A stretch of DNA of 64,000 bases, taken from contig NC_089490.1 of the NCBI RefSeq assembly GCF_036850765.1, forward strand, positions 386,770,558-386,834,557, given 5' to 3'. A program made the position numbers and the translations under genes. Below are positions 44,721 through 57,499 of the stretch, in pieces; position 1 is the stretch's first letter, and the number at the start of each line of letters is the position of its first letter. The notes below the pieces were generated by a model. The model saw nothing but the letters and a program-made list of their open reading frames with translations. It had not been told where the DNA came from and searched no databases. The DNA is from Saccopteryx bilineata. Taxonomy: Eukaryota > Chordata > Mammalia > Chiroptera > Emballonuridae.

Positions 44721-47700
44721 TAAAGACAGGTCTCTGAAGACTCGGGACTAGAGACAGTCCTGGATTAGCTGGAAAAGTTAAAAATAAGAATAAGGAGGCA
44801 TAAAGGTTAAGTCACTATGAGTCATAAGGTCAAAGAGGAATATAACATCAAGGAGTATCCAAATCATACCAAGATTTTCTGGATGAGAATCGGGCAGGGA
44901 ACCAGTCCGTAGCTGAACGGATAATGAGAACATGAGGGAGCTTGCTCAGGGCTTCCTGGCCTCCGAGCAGAGCTGATCATTCGAACTGGAGTGACTGACA
45001 CTACAGTGACCCTTAAATCCCTCAATAGACAAATTCACCCTGTAAGGAATTTATAATCACTGGGCCTGGGGTCAGGTCATCTTTAAGGCCCAGATCTTAG
45101 GTTAGTAAGAAAAAAAAATCAAAAAAAGAAATAGTTTTACTATTTATCTCAGGGTGGAGTGAATGATTTCTTTTTCTTTTTTTAATTAAGGAGTCTCCTT
45201 CACCCTTTGAATCTGTGGCAGGAGCAGTGGGTCAGGGACAAGAAAAAGAATAGAAAGCCTACTTGCTAGAGATAGAGGTTCTATAAACAAAAACGAATTG
45301 TCTGGAAGATTCTTTATTTCTCAGCTGATTGAAGGGCAGTAAGTAAATTGGCAGCTTATCAATTGATCAAAAAGGAAAAATGAAGCAGATATAACCCTCC
45401 AAACCTTATCCTTTAGATTTTCACCACCTCTGAGCATTAATACCACATTTAGTGAAATAATATTTATATAAAAGAGAGCTACAGTTTCCTCCTACAGAAT
45501 TTCTTTATGTCTAACTTAAAAAAAATTTAAATATAGATATACATAAGGGAACACAGAAACTGTTATTTATAATAAAATTATAAAAAGAAAGAAAAATTTT
45601 TATTGATAGCTTTCTGACTTAAATATTTTCAATAGAGTTAAAGAATTAAAATGAAAATGTTAAGAAAAAACATTTTAGTCTCTAACACTAATCTAGTATT
45701 TGCATGTATTTGCAGGCTTACAAAACCTCCAGTTTCTAGATATTTCCTCTCAGAGTTACCCTTAGGAAATTTATCCAGAATAAAACCTGTTTCACAAGAA
45801 ATATTTACATTTAAACATAAACTGATCATAAAAACAGTTGATATCTCTTCAAATTACAAACAAATATTTTAAAAACATATATATAAGCTTCTCTCTTTTT
45901 TTTAGGATTAGCTTTGAGCTTTTAAACTTTCTTCTCATGATGATTTAGAGCTCTGAGAGAAAGGAAAATCTTTTTAAAAGAAGGGAAACCTTTTAAAATA
46001 AACTATACATTTTGTTTTCATTTTATGGTTGAAAATCTTCTTTCTCAGTAAGCTACCCCCTCAGCTACTCTGAGATTTAACATGAAATTTTGTTTCTTTA
46101 TTTGTCTGTTTTTTTGTATAGCTTACTTTACTACAGATAATTTATCCCAGTAAAGATGATCATTTAACCAAAGCTCAGTAGCTAAGATATTTTATTTATG
46201 AATATAAAATATTAATTTTTCATGTGGCATAAAATAAATATAACTTTCTACAGAGGGCTATGTCACTTCATCAATATGCTTATTTTGGGGAGGTGTCCTG
46301 CTTTCTCATCTATTCACAAACTCATTTCTTAATTTGAAAATAAAACCCCTTTTTGAGTTAATTTTTTTTTAGTTAGAAATATAATTTTTAGTCAGAGAAT
46401 CTTCCCAGATACAATTCTAAACAGAGCAGCTTTTTTTTTTTTACTAACATTAATTTTTAGGAGTTTATGTTTTTAGTCCTCGATTGATGCTATCTCTCTT
46501 TTTTTGTACATGCTCCAGGATTATAAAATTTTAGATCTTATTATAACATCAAAATAGATTGTCTTATATATATAATACTTATAAAAGAATTGATTATACA
46601 TGACACTAAATAGGGACTGCTATTTATTTACTGCTTTGCTTTTTGGCAAAAATATTTTTGTTGTGTTTGTTTTGTTTTGTTTTTTAATGTAGGAGAGCCT
46701 TATAATAAACTAAAGTAATAAATTCTGACAGTTGTTTGAGGAGTCATTTTATAGAATGAAATGTAGTTTATGGAACTCTCCAGAAACTAGTATGATTTTT
46801 TAAAATCATATATCCAAAAAAGTATAAAAACCCAGATTATAGAAATTGCTCCAAATTACCTTTTTAAAAATTTTACAAATCTTTGTTTCTTATACCCGTG
46901 CATCATGACCACCAACCTGTTGCATTTAAATTTATTACATCTGCCATAGACCAGAGAAGGTGAGACTTGAGTTGATTAAAATGATTACTCATATATATGT
47001 CCATACACACAAGTGGTTTTTTTTTTTTTTTCATTCTTTTAGTTGCCTGTTAATATGCAACCTTATGGGGGGAAATAGGGCTTATAGAGATCTCTTTTAT
47101 ATATTAAAATGGAGGTTTTATGGTAGTCAGGAAAGGGAGTGAATGTTTGTTCATTCTTCTTTCTCTTCAAGGGGGTCAGAATTATATTTTTTATGTCATG
47201 GATTCTTGGAGGCTAAGGTATATTTACTGAAAGTAAGGAAGGGAGGCTGTGATCTTAAAAGATCCTCAAAGGATGAGGGAGAAATATGTCACCAGCTATT
47301 AAGTGACTCGGAGGGGACAGGATAGAGACCCAGGGAATTTATTCCAACACATTAGCTTAGTGATATCAGCAAAATCCTGACATTGTATACTCGACAGCCA
47401 TTCACATGTTGGTAATTTCATTATGTGTTTTGTTTTTTTTTTGGACAGGTGCATGAGCATACATGCACATATATACACTATTGCAAGCAGAGATGCTAGC
47501 CCATCTTTCTCACTTAGAAAGTAGAACTTAACCATTTGTATCCAAAGGTATCCTAATGTTAAAACAGTCACGCTAGCTGACCAGTATACTAGAAGATATG
47601 AATTTCTCTAAGTTTCAATCAAAATTGAAGTGGATTCTACCGCATAAATAAGCTAAATATTGACATTAATTTTCCACATAGGATACTACTTTTTTTTCAA

Positions 47701-49249
47701 AAGTAGGCTACCCTCAAGTCTGAAACGAACCTAGAACCCTCTTTGCCTTCTCAAACAGACTGATTATGGATCTGTGTAGCTCTCAGTTTCTGACAGTTTT
47801 AAATCAAAACCTCTTTAAATAAAATTTCAATCTCCAACCTTGAATGTGGGGAAATCCCAATAACAGTATAGAAAAAGCATTATCTAAAATGGATTAACAT
47901 CAGTATCATGTAAAAAAAATTATAGTTGTCAAATTTCTAAATCCTGTGAGAAGAGCAAGCACTGGTTTTGTTTTCTCTTTGAGATCCTCAGAAGGAAAGC
48001 AGTAAGTAACATAATTATAACCCTCAAAATTGCTGTGCTGCCATTATTTACTGCAAATTTTGTTACTAAAATATTGCTAATGAGCAAAAATAAAACAATA
48101 TCTATGAAGCAGGGTAAAGAAAGAAAAAGTAAAATATAAAAATAAAACTATAAAAAGAGAAAGGAAAGAAAAAAAATCTGACCACAGGAAATTAAATTTA
48201 GAGGACTGTTTGAAGCAGGTTTAAACCCATGATAAAAATATCAAATGAAATTTTTCTCTGTGCCAATCTCTTTATTCAGAAGCACACATACATAAATTCA
48301 GAATTGATACATAAGTAGCATTTTCAAAATTGATATGTCAAGTTTATTTAAAACTCTGCTGCTGTTAAATTTGCCCATTATATTATGATAAATATAAAAA
48401 TCAGTATTCTCTGAAAGAGATTTCTTTTTTTCCAAACTGGGATCAGTATCGAAAGGGGGAAAGGTCAATTTATCCTTCACCCTGATGATTAGATTAAGGA
48501 CTTTCTGAGTCATAAAGAGTTACAATTTTTAAATCTTAATTACTCCATAATAACACAATCCTTGAAAAAGTAGTAATCATTTTTAAATGCCCTCAAATTA
48601 AAAAAAAAAAAAAGTGCAGCTTTGGGAAGGGATCTTTGAAGAAAAAAAAATGCTAGCAGTTTATACAAAACCAAACAAGAAGGTTGAATCTATTTTGTTA
48701 ATATATTGAAAATATCGGTTTGGAGGGAAATGTTCTTTGGGGGGAAATCTTCAGTAAATAAAGTACTTTAGGAAAGCATTCAATGTAGTGAAAAAAATAC
48801 TCTTAAAAGGATACTAAAATATATGAGGAAGTTGAGTCTTAAAAATATTTTATTGAATATTTGATTCTATTAACTGATTTGGTTTTCTTTTTTCTTTTTT
48901 AAAAATTGTGTTGATTTAACAATTGTAATCTCTAAACTGTCTCTGTTTTACAAGAGGCCTTCTGCATCTCCCATGTTTGCACTAGAAATATATTTTACTA
49001 GGGAATATACATTACTCCTTGTTTTTCTTTTCCCTTTTCTTTCTGGATATTTCCTTTTCCTTCAGAATTTCACATCATACTGCCCACTACCAAAAGTGGG
49101 TACTACCCAATCAAAAAAATTGGGGAGGATCTCTTTTTCCCCTTTTCTTATTTTTTTAAGATTTTTTTTCTTGTAAAGCAAATACCTTTTACTTACAGCA
49201 AACAAATGGTCCTGATATAGTCAGGGCCTCCTTATTGGACTATTATGGC
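44721..49249. other. AT-rich, repeat-poor block
   Basis: About 4.5 kb of strongly AT-rich DNA with many A and T runs and no SINE, LINE end or MIR that I can recognise. Open frames are short and of random composition. It may be very old LINE sequence worn past recognition, or unique sequence of an AT-rich isochore. Confidence 0.45.
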
Positions 49250-49276
49250 ATCTCTACATTTGAAACCCATTATTAT

Positions 49277-49559
49277 GCAGGTTTGGGTAAAACAATCTTG
49301 GTGGAAATATCAGAACTGCACAAAGTACATGTTTGATATTAACAAAGGAGTGAGTCTGACCCCAACCCTAACAGTGCCGAAGAGCCTGTTTGTTGGTGGT
49401 TTTCTCTCACAGTGCAGAGTGAAGGACTCTGTGGGTCCCTGGGGAAGCGGAGACATGTGGTGGCCCCACCAAAATCAAGCTGAAGGTTCTCAGGTGTATG
49501 TAGCTATTTGTATGGGCACAGGCTTTGTGTATAATCTCTATCTTTTCACCCAAACCTGC
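49277..49559. repeat. Inverted-repeat-bounded element, unclassified
   Basis: GCAGGTTTGGGTAAAA at 49277-49292 is repeated as its reverse complement, with one inserted base, at 49543-49559. The interior is more GC-rich than its surroundings. This looks like a short DNA transposon, but no target duplication is evident. A 114-codon frame overlaps it and is unrecognised. Confidence 0.45.
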
Positions 49560-49867
49560 CTGAGGGGAGGTACAGTCCAGTCTGGTTGATGGGTTTGAAA
49601 ACAATAGTTGAATTCAGATCAACTGGTTATTAAGCAGTGAGTGATACACTTCCATTGATTATCTGACAAAAAACAATTGGTACATACTTCCTCTCCCCCT
49701 GCAGAAGTTGATTGAACACTGTTGATTTATTTATTCATTTATTCAACAAGATCCTTCTGGATGAGTCGTCAGATGTTAGATGTAAATGAAAAGGACTTAC
49801 TTGTTAACACTGATCATTGAGTTCTATTGGTCTGTAGGTTTTTTACAAGGTTCTCTACTGTAAGATT

Positions 49868-49902
49868 TTTTTTAAAAAAGACTTTATTTATTCATTTTAG
49901 TG

Positions 49903-49936
<34 letters not shown>

Positions 49937-50062
49937 AGGGGAAGGAGCAGGAAGCATCAATTTGCTTATGTGCTTTGACCAGACTAGCCCGGGGTTTCGA
50001 ACCCACGACCTCAGCATTCCAGATGGACACTTTATCCACTGCGCCACCACAGGTCAGGCTCC
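49868..50062 (-). mobile_element. Bat tRNA SINE (Rhin-type short form)
   Basis: T-rich tail, (GA)n at 49909-49936, AGGAAGCATCAATTTGC, the B-box complement, and an end at CCACCACAGGTCAGGCT. The target duplication ACTGTAAGATT is at 49857-49867 and 50063-50073. Confidence 0.9.
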
Positions 50063-50073
50063 ACTGTAAGATT

Positions 50074-51000
50074 AATACACTTAAAATGAATCCTGGTTAG
50101 TTTCCTATTAACAACAACAAAAATGATAACCCCCAGTAGGGAGTATCAAATGAAGTTTTTACTATTTAGGTATTTATTTGAATAAATTCAAAAGTTCCTT
50201 AAAAATATACTTCTGTGGATTGACAGCTTTCTACCTCCCTCCCAGGTGCACCACAGAGAAAACATTCACAGAACACATGCACACACAGATAAAGAGGTCT
50301 GTTGCCCTCTTCATATATTGTTCCATATATTTTGGTGTTTGCAGGTTGGCCTAAGGAATAAACCTATTCCCAAAGCATTTTATATAAGCTTATTCAATAT
50401 AGAAACTTAGGACTTTATGGGACTGATAGAGACCCTTGATATCATGTCACACAAACTCCCTAAATTCCTAATTTTATACAAATGAAAACCGAGGCAGAAT
50501 GAAGGGCACCATGCTGCTTCAAGTCCACAGACAATTAGTGATGGGCCTGGAATTAGAACCAGCTCGCCTGATGAAGTATGGCTCTGGGCAGAGTAGAGAA
50601 GGGGTTCTAAGGTCCTGGGTGGGGCAAAGGACAACGGGCAGAAAAAGAAGATGTGTCCTTTTCTGGCTAGGCCATTTTTCTGAGACAGACTTATCGAAGA
50701 CTAAGCCATACAACTGAGCTGATCAGTCTAAGTCTTCGCCTCATTTCTGTCAAGTCCCCTAACGATGGTGACCTTCTCATAATGTAATACAGCAAACAGT
50801 TATGAACGTCTGAAATGTGTGAACACCCTGCTGCATATTAGCAAACGGAAGGGTAAATTAAATAATGTCTATAAAAGTGCCTGGCACCCACTCAATAAAT
50901 GTTCATTCACTTCCTATCTATAAGGACAGATTTCAATCAAGACAGATTTATATAGCAACTAATACAAGGCACAACGAATGAAGTCTTAACTAAGGTCAAA
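50074..51000. other. Non-coding with MIR/L2 traces
   Basis: 50440-50570 may be an antisense MIR fragment. 50870-50910 ('CCTGGCACCCACTCAATAAA') resembles an L2 or MIR end. Both are weak. Confidence 0.4.
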
Positions 51001-51010
51001 ACAAATTGCT

Positions 51011-51177
51011 AAGACCCTAGCCAGATGGCTTGGTTGGATAAAGAACCATCCCGAAGCACAGAGGTTGCTGGTTTGATTCCCAGTCAGGGCACATACAGAA
51101 ATGGAATGACGTTCCTGTCTCTCTCTCTCTCTTCTCCTTGCTCTCTCTCTAAAATCAATACAATAAATATTAAAAAA
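51011..51177 (+). mobile_element. Bat tRNA SINE (VES-type)
   Basis: Head CCTAGCCAGATGGCTTGGTT, B-box GGTTTGATTCCC, CT repeat, and an A-rich end. The target duplication ACAAATTGCT is at 51001-51010 and 51178-51187. Confidence 0.88.
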
Positions 51178-51187
51178 ACAAATTGCT

Positions 51188-52494
51188 GTGGCACTGATCG
51201 GAAGGGATGCTAATTCTGATGGGAGTTCAGAGGGTAGGGAGCATGTGAGCTGTTTCTGGTGAGATGAGTAGGATTTTGATGGAAAGATAACGAGTAAAGG
51301 CATGGCGAGCTGTGGGAACATCACAATAAAGGCCTAGAGCAGTGAGTGCATGGTGTATTCTGGAAATGTCAGGTGATATCTCGGAGCACTGGGTGATTGC
51401 AATGATGAAGAGGAAAAGAAACCCACCAAGATAGGGGCCAGGTGGTAGAGGAAGTTGAATGCAGAGGACTTGGTACTAAATTTTGAAGGTATTACAGAGC
51501 CATTGAAGGCTTTCGACTGAGGCGGCTGATTTGTGGTGATAATATTAGAGAGTGAGTGGTTTGGAAGAGCAAAAAATGGAAACTGAGCCTGCTCAAATTA
51601 TTGATAATTCTGGTCATTAGGAGAGATCTGCTTTTTTTTTTTTTTTTTTTTTTTTTTGATTGCTTCAAAGGAAGTCAAAGCATTGTGACAGTGCTTGATA
51701 GAAACTCAATTAGGGTGACACGATTTATGCAATGAGGAGCTGGTGGGCCGAGGAGCGACATGGGCCTTAGGCTTCCCTGTAGAACCCAGGGCACCCAGTA
51801 CCAGTCAGTGCCTTCCAGAAGCAGCCGAGTTACTGGGCATCCTTCCATGCCTGTGTGGTATGAAGTGTCCCTGCTGGGGTGGAAGAGGCTCATCACCTGG
51901 GGGAAGAATGGCGTTTGGATAGCCAGCATCTTCACCCAGAGTTCTGTTACGTGTGCCATGTGTCTGGTCGCCTGGGCCACTTATGTTCCTTTCGAACTGC
52001 ATCTACAGATAAGGTGGCATCTCCTTCCTCCGGATCCCCGCTCCAGGAGAGGATCAGTTTCTTGACCTGGGGTCTTTTTTTCCCTGCAAACCTGATCTCA
52101 GTGAAATTGAAGTTGATTCGTTCCTTTCACACACCCCTTTCTGTTCAAGCCAGCAAAAGGTCACCAGACCTTTCTTCTACTTCCCCCCACGCACAGCTCC
52201 CTTCTCTTCTTGCTCTGTTTTCTTGTACCCTGTGCCTGCCTGTCTCTCCCTTCTGCCCCTGAGTACTCACATCGTTGTCCTTAGGCCATCTTCCTCTCAG
52301 CCCTCTTGGCTTTAACAGCCCTCTTGAAACTTTTCTCATGTGTACATCTCATGTCTCTGCTCTGATGTCCCTCCCTGTGTTGTGCCTTCCATGTCAGAGT
52401 GAGATGTGACGAGTTAGGCAAGAAAAACCCCTTCTGGGCATGCAGATAAGACTCAGCCAGACCTTGGAATGATGTCGGGTCAGAAAGCGAGTAG

Positions 52495-52496
<2 letters not shown>
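51188..52496. other. Non-coding with a poly(T) run
   Basis: A T-run of about 28 occupies 51631-51658. A worn repeat may surround it (51290-51660), but I cannot name it. No gene. Confidence 0.4.

Positions 52497-52530
<34 letters not shown>
52497..52530. repeat. (GT)n microsatellite
   Basis: 17 uninterrupted GT units. Confidence 0.97.
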
Positions 52531-52532
<2 letters not shown>

Positions 52533-53692
52533 GTGAGACTGTGATATCACATATACGCAATTGTCCACTGGTTTGTGTATCTAGAGGAGGAGGTATATTC
52601 AGGTCGTAGACCCAAAACCAGATGTTTAAAAATCTGGTTCTTATTTCTAATATCACTTTGGACAATGTCATGGTTTAGAAATTAATTTTTATATCTGGAT
52701 AAAAATTCTCTGCAATGCTATTCACCTAATGGTAATGGTGGTTATTGCTCGATAGTAGGACTTACCAGTAAGTAGTGTGATTTTCCAAAAACTTTCTTTT
52801 TGAGGCTTTTATGCACTGTTTAAGTTCTTAATGGGAAGTCAGAATACCAGAACGTTGCCTCAGATCATGACAGCCTATGTGTCCCTTGGTACTGAATCTT
52901 TTTCTATTTCTGGTACTTTTTAAAACCATATAACAGAGGAGCAGATTTTATTTTATGTAATTGTTTTTCCATGAAAACCCCTCTTATTTATTTGATTAAA
53001 CAAAAGTAAAATAAGCTGCCTAAGAACAATTTTAAAGTCCAAAAGACACCAACTTTGTTTCAAGGCTGCAGAAGCTGGTACAGCATCCCCTTGCTGCCTT
53101 CTGCAGCCTGCTCTGTGGCCCACAGAGGTCTGTGCAGAAGCCTGTCAGCTAACACGGGGATTTCTGAACTTTTCCATTGTTTTTTCACTAGTTCATTGCC
53201 TGTCATGCCTGGGGCCTGCAGTACCATATTTAATATTTAGAAGTAAAAATCCACAGGAAAAAGGAAACACCCCAAACAAAAACTCACTTTAAAGGTTTGA
53301 GGGAAAACCTTTACTTCCGTCCCCTCCACTTAATTGATGGGACCTGCACTACCACTGCGAGGCTAATTTTATACAGTGTCCAGAGGTAGTCAGTACCCCA
53401 GATGGGCTCGCAGATGGTTTCTGTGGCCCAGAGAGTTATACTGGGGGTGTATATACCTTACCTTATGTCTGCGTTGGAAAAAAAAATTGTTTTAAATAAA
53501 ATTCTTAGTCTAACATCAGGCACCATTCCTATATTATTTTCTCCAAATCTGTATTTACCTTTCTCACAAAAAAGAAAAAAAAAGAAAAAAAAATTCAACT
53601 GAGTCATGTTCTACACTTAAAAATAAAAACATTTTGCTGACCGGGCATGACAGTTAAGGGACAGTAGAGATTCGTTAAAAAAAAAAAAAATG
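52531..53692. other. Non-coding, nothing recognised
   Basis: AT-rich sequence with A-runs at 53569-53592 and 53677-53690. No element identified before the SINE. Confidence 0.4.
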
Positions 53693-53693
53693 C

Positions 53694-53861
53694 GCCTGAC
53701 CTGTGGTGGCGCAGTGGGATAAAGCGTCGACCTGGAACACTGAGGTTGCCGGTTCGAAACCCTGGGCTTGCCTGGTCAAGGCACATATGGGAGTTGATGC
53801 TTCCTGCTCCTCCCCCTTCTCTCTCTCTCCCCTCTCTCTAAAAATCAATTAAAAAATCAAT
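53694..53861 (+). mobile_element. Bat tRNA SINE (Rhin-type short form)
   Basis: Head 'CCTGACCTGTGGTGGCGCAG', B-box GGTTCGAAACC, 'CACATATGGGAGTTGATGCT', CT-rich stretch and A-rich tail. This is the best-preserved copy in the window. It is flanked by A-runs ending in ATGC on both sides. Confidence 0.92.
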
Positions 53862-53874
53862 AAAAAAAAAAATG

Positions 53875-54584
53875 CTAACGACTCTCCCAGCCACGTGAGT
53901 ATACCTAACATGCTAGTTAATGACATCTCTTGCCCACCCACCCTCTCACCTGCATTGATTCAGAGCGGGAGACTTTAGAAGTCCCATCTAGCTTCCCAAA
54001 TCCATGATTCTAACTTAGTTTCTTTACATCAAAATCACTTATAATTGTTTTTGGTTTTAAAGAGAGCTTATGCTTAAAAAAACAACAACAACACAAAAAA
54101 GACGTTGTGATTTCAAAGGTTTCCTAAGCACACATAAATAGAACAGTGGATGAATGGGTGGATGGATGAAGGTAGACACTCCAGATATTATTATGTACAA
54201 AATGAGATCATACTGCTACTTTTAAACAAAATTAATATATTTTGTTTTGCTCAAACTAAAAGAAGAAAAAATATGGAATTGTTAACTTCAAATAAACATT
54301 TCTTTATCAAGAGAAGTATCATTTCTTAAAAATATCCCTTCTGATGTTAAGAAGAGGCTATGAAGTACCTTAACAGGTTGTGGTCGTATTTTTTCCCCTA
54401 AATGATTCCATTCCAGGCAGCACTGATTCACTCCCTGCCGTGAAAGGACTCCTCTGTTCCTCCCACCCCTTCTCCCTTATTTTGATTTTTATTGTGATAT
54501 CACTTATATTATTTTGTTATTTAGTCATATTATTATTTGTACATTATCAAGTTTTTTATCATTCCTGTAATTACAACTTATAGC
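53875..54584. other. Non-coding, nothing recognised
   Basis: AT-rich. A short GGATGGATGA-like run lies near 54150. Confidence 0.4.
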
Positions 54585-54715
54585 AATTGTCTAATATATA
54601 TATATAAATAGCAATTGTTTATATATATATAGCAATTGTTATATATATATTTATAAGCAATTGTTATATATGTAAATATATATATAGCAATTGTTTATAA
54701 ATATATATATATAAA
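54585..54715. repeat. AT-rich minisatellite
   Basis: Five or so copies of an AGCAATTGTTTATATATAT-type unit with a period near 25-30 bp, mixed with (TA)n. Confidence 0.85.
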
Positions 54716-55129
54716 TTCCTTTAATCACAACTTCTCCATCCTTGAGTTCTTTATTTAAATTTATTGTTTTTAATTGACTGAATTGTATTGTAAACATTTT
54801 TTTCTTCTGAATCATTTATTGATACCGTTTCATTGAATTATTTGATATATGTTGCCTTTATATTTGAATAAGCACACTATTCTTAGGTCACACTCTATTT
54901 CTAAAGAACCATATGGTTATTTCTCCATTCTTTCTGGCATTGAGTATTGTTGTGGAGAAGGCTTTCGGCATGATTATTTCCCATTAGAGGTGATTTACAT
55001 TTTCTGACTGAATGTTTGAAAAGTTGTGTTGTTTTTCTTTATCCTTGATCTTATATGTTTGCATTGTGAGTTTTACATTCAATTTTTCTAAAATCCAAAG
55101 TGTGTTTTTCAGTAGACAGATATAGTCCT
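54716..55129. other. AT-rich, nothing firm
   Basis: Some phrases ('GTTGTGGAGAAGGCTTTCGG') hint at old LINE sequence, but I cannot place it. Confidence 0.35.
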
Positions 55130-55310
55130 TCCTGGCTTAATATTATTAGCTGTAAGACTTTCCCAAGTTACTTAATCTCTTTATGCCTCAGTTTCTTTAC
55201 CTGTAAAATGTAAATAATTATATCTACCTCATAGCATTGTTGTGATAGCTGGACTCAGTACAGGGAAAGTCTGTAGAGCAGTGAACAACACATAATAAGC
55301 ACTATTTTAA
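55130..55310 (+). mobile_element. MIR SINE
   Basis: 'AAGTTACTTAATCTCTTTAT', GCCTCAGTTTCTTTACCTGT and 'CATAGCATTGTTGTGATAGC' in MIR order. Confidence 0.85.
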
Positions 55311-55664
55311 AAGTTGCTTATATTTTTAGGAAATTTTCTTGTGTTGGGTCTTTTCGTACTTTTCTCTGCTCTATTTCTTGGGTTTGCTGCTTTAAAGATA
55401 TGTAATATTATTATTGATCAACTTTACCTTCAGTGTATATTGAATTCTCTATGATTTGTTTTGTCTTTTTAATATATGTATGCTTTGATTATTTGAGTCT
55501 TTTATTCTATAACTATAATTTATTTTCAGCAGCATCTATTCCATCCTTTGATATTTTTATCTGTTAATTTTTTAATGCTATTGTTTTGGCATCCATTCTT
55601 TCCTTTGAGCTGCTGTTTCTTTTTTCGTGTTTATTTTTTTGTTGTTGTTCTTTTATCATCTCAT
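55311..55664. other. AT-rich, nothing recognised
   Basis: Short T-rich stretches only. Confidence 0.4.
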
Positions 55665-55679
55665 GAAGTTCATGTTCTT

Positions 55680-55861
55680 TTTTTTTTTTAATTTTTTAAA
55701 AATTTTTATTGTTTAAAAAAACAGAGGACATAGTTGCTTCACTTTAGTTGTTCATTGATTGCTTGTTGTATGTGCCTTGACCGGGCAAGCCCAGGGTTTT
55801 GAACCGGCAACCTCAGCATTCTAAGTCAATGCTTTATCCACCGCGCCACCACAGGTCAGGC
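55680..55861 (-). mobile_element. Bat tRNA SINE (Rhin-type)
   Basis: T-rich tail to CCGCGCCACCACAGGTCAGG. The perfect 15-bp target duplication GAAGTTCATGTTCTT is at 55665-55679 and 55862-55876, which shows a young insertion. Confidence 0.93.
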
Positions 55862-56034
55862 GAAGTTCATGTTCTTAATTCAGTTTTTCTTTAGTGAAAT
55901 GCACAAGTGAAAGGTTTTTCTTCTCTTTCTTGAGCTATATTTTCTAGGCTGACTATCTGTATGTCTTTTGCATGCTATGTTCATGTGTGCGTGTGTGTGT
56001 GTGTCTTATATGTACTTATATTGGTGCCATTGCA

Positions 56035-56110
56035 TTTATTTTTTTAATTGAGATATAATTGACTAATATAACATTATATTAGTTTCATATACTCATTTGA
56101 TATTTGTATA
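56035..56110 (-). mobile_element. L1 LINE 3'-end fragment
   Basis: 'AATTGAGATATAATTGACTA' and 'ACATTATATTAGTTTCATAT' are the antisense form of an old L1 3' end, repeated more fully at 57530. Confidence 0.65.
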
Positions 56111-57229
56111 TTATTTCTTTTTATCTTGAACATATACGTCCATATTATATTTTCTGTCTATTCATACAGTGTTAGTGATGTCTTGACTATTATCTCTACC
56201 CTTTAAGAGCTGTGCAACTTTTTTCTCTAACTTTTGAACAAGGAGGCAGGGAGGGCTCACCGGAGGTTTGCTTTATTAGATAGCTTAGGCTCTACTCTCC
56301 CTTTGGAGAGTTTGTTAGTTGTCTTGTACCAGAGTTCACACCATCTGGTTTGGGTCGGGAGTGGATCTCCTTCTGATGTGTAGATAACCTCTTTATGCCC
56401 ATGCCTGACATAGGCCCTGGAATCTCCACTTTGCCAGAAGCAGCCTCCTTGTCTCTGCCCTCTGTTTCTCTTAGACAGCTGTTTACAGCTGTTTCTACTA
56501 CATCCCAGTGAGGAAGAAAAACACCAGGCTAGCCTCAGTTTGGCTCTCACCAGGTTCAGAACGTTAGGTGAGAATGCTCATGATTGGCTGGACCGACCAC
56601 TGGAGCTTCTGAGAAGTCACGATGTAGTTAGGAGACTTGCGATTCTGTGGCCCAACTCTACCCATGAACTGTTGTCTTTTTCTAGCCACCACTTTCTGAG
56701 CCTTAATTATAATGTTGACCATGCACCTTCAGCTGCTACTAGAGAACTTGGTTATTAACTTCCTTGAGCATTGGGGAAGGAGTTTCTGTGGGACACTTCT
56801 CTTCTTTCCTCTCAGCTCATGGTCTGTCTCTGGACTTCACTTCTATCGGTCTTCCTTCAGTTTCCCAGGAATAATATTGAGGGGCTTATAGGAAAATGAA
56901 AAAAACTTTTATAGAATTACATTTAGTTACAAAATGAATGCATGTTCATTGTAACCAGTTTAGAAATAAAAGGATGTATAAATACAACTTCATACTTGCC
57001 TCCCAGCAAGTGCCCCATTTCCATTTTTATGAGGTAACATCTTGGGGGTGAGAGGTAATGTCTTTAAAAACACAAGAACCCTTTACAGTCAAGGTACAGT
57101 ATGACTCCATTGTGCCAATAATGTACACACACAAATTTGGCCCCTTTGTACAACTAGTGAATTTGGTGGAATGTTTTCAGAGTGTTCTTGGGAGATAATA
57201 ACTTGAGGAAGGTAGTAAGCTCCCTAAAA
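56111..57229. other. Non-coding, nothing recognised
   Basis: Intermediate-GC sequence without a named repeat. Confidence 0.4.
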
Positions 57230-57350
57230 GCAGGGATTTAACTTCTTCCGAACCCCGAACCCCCAACACACACTACAGTATCCTCAATGCCTACGATAGT
57301 GCCTGGCACATGATCGTACTCAGTACATTTTTGTTTCATAAATAAGCAAA
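57230..57350 (+). mobile_element. L2-like LINE 3' end
   Basis: 'AGTGCCTGGCACATGATCGT' then ACTCAGTACATTTTTG and AATGAATGAATAG, the typical L2 terminus. Confidence 0.6.
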
Positions 57351-57499
57351 TGAATGAATAGCAGGCCTCAGGTGATTTTGTTTTGAGAGGCATTCATATC
57401 GTTTGGCAGCCCAGGGCTGGCAGTAACAGGTTCATGCTGATGGTTAGGCCACCGGAAAGATGAAGTGATGTTCCTCTGAAGATGAGAGGAACGTTAAGC

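Noticed and set aside
49245..49589. 114-codon open frame
   Set aside because: It coincides with the inverted-repeat element. The product is unrecognised and probably chance.
53694..53770. tRNA-gene-like A and B boxes
   Set aside because: They belong to SINE heads. The acceptor stem and anticodon arm do not form a proper tRNA. The same applies to the other SINE copies.
54585..54715. CRISPR-like regular repeats
   Set aside because: Units and spacers are irregular AT-rich minisatellite in a mammalian genome.
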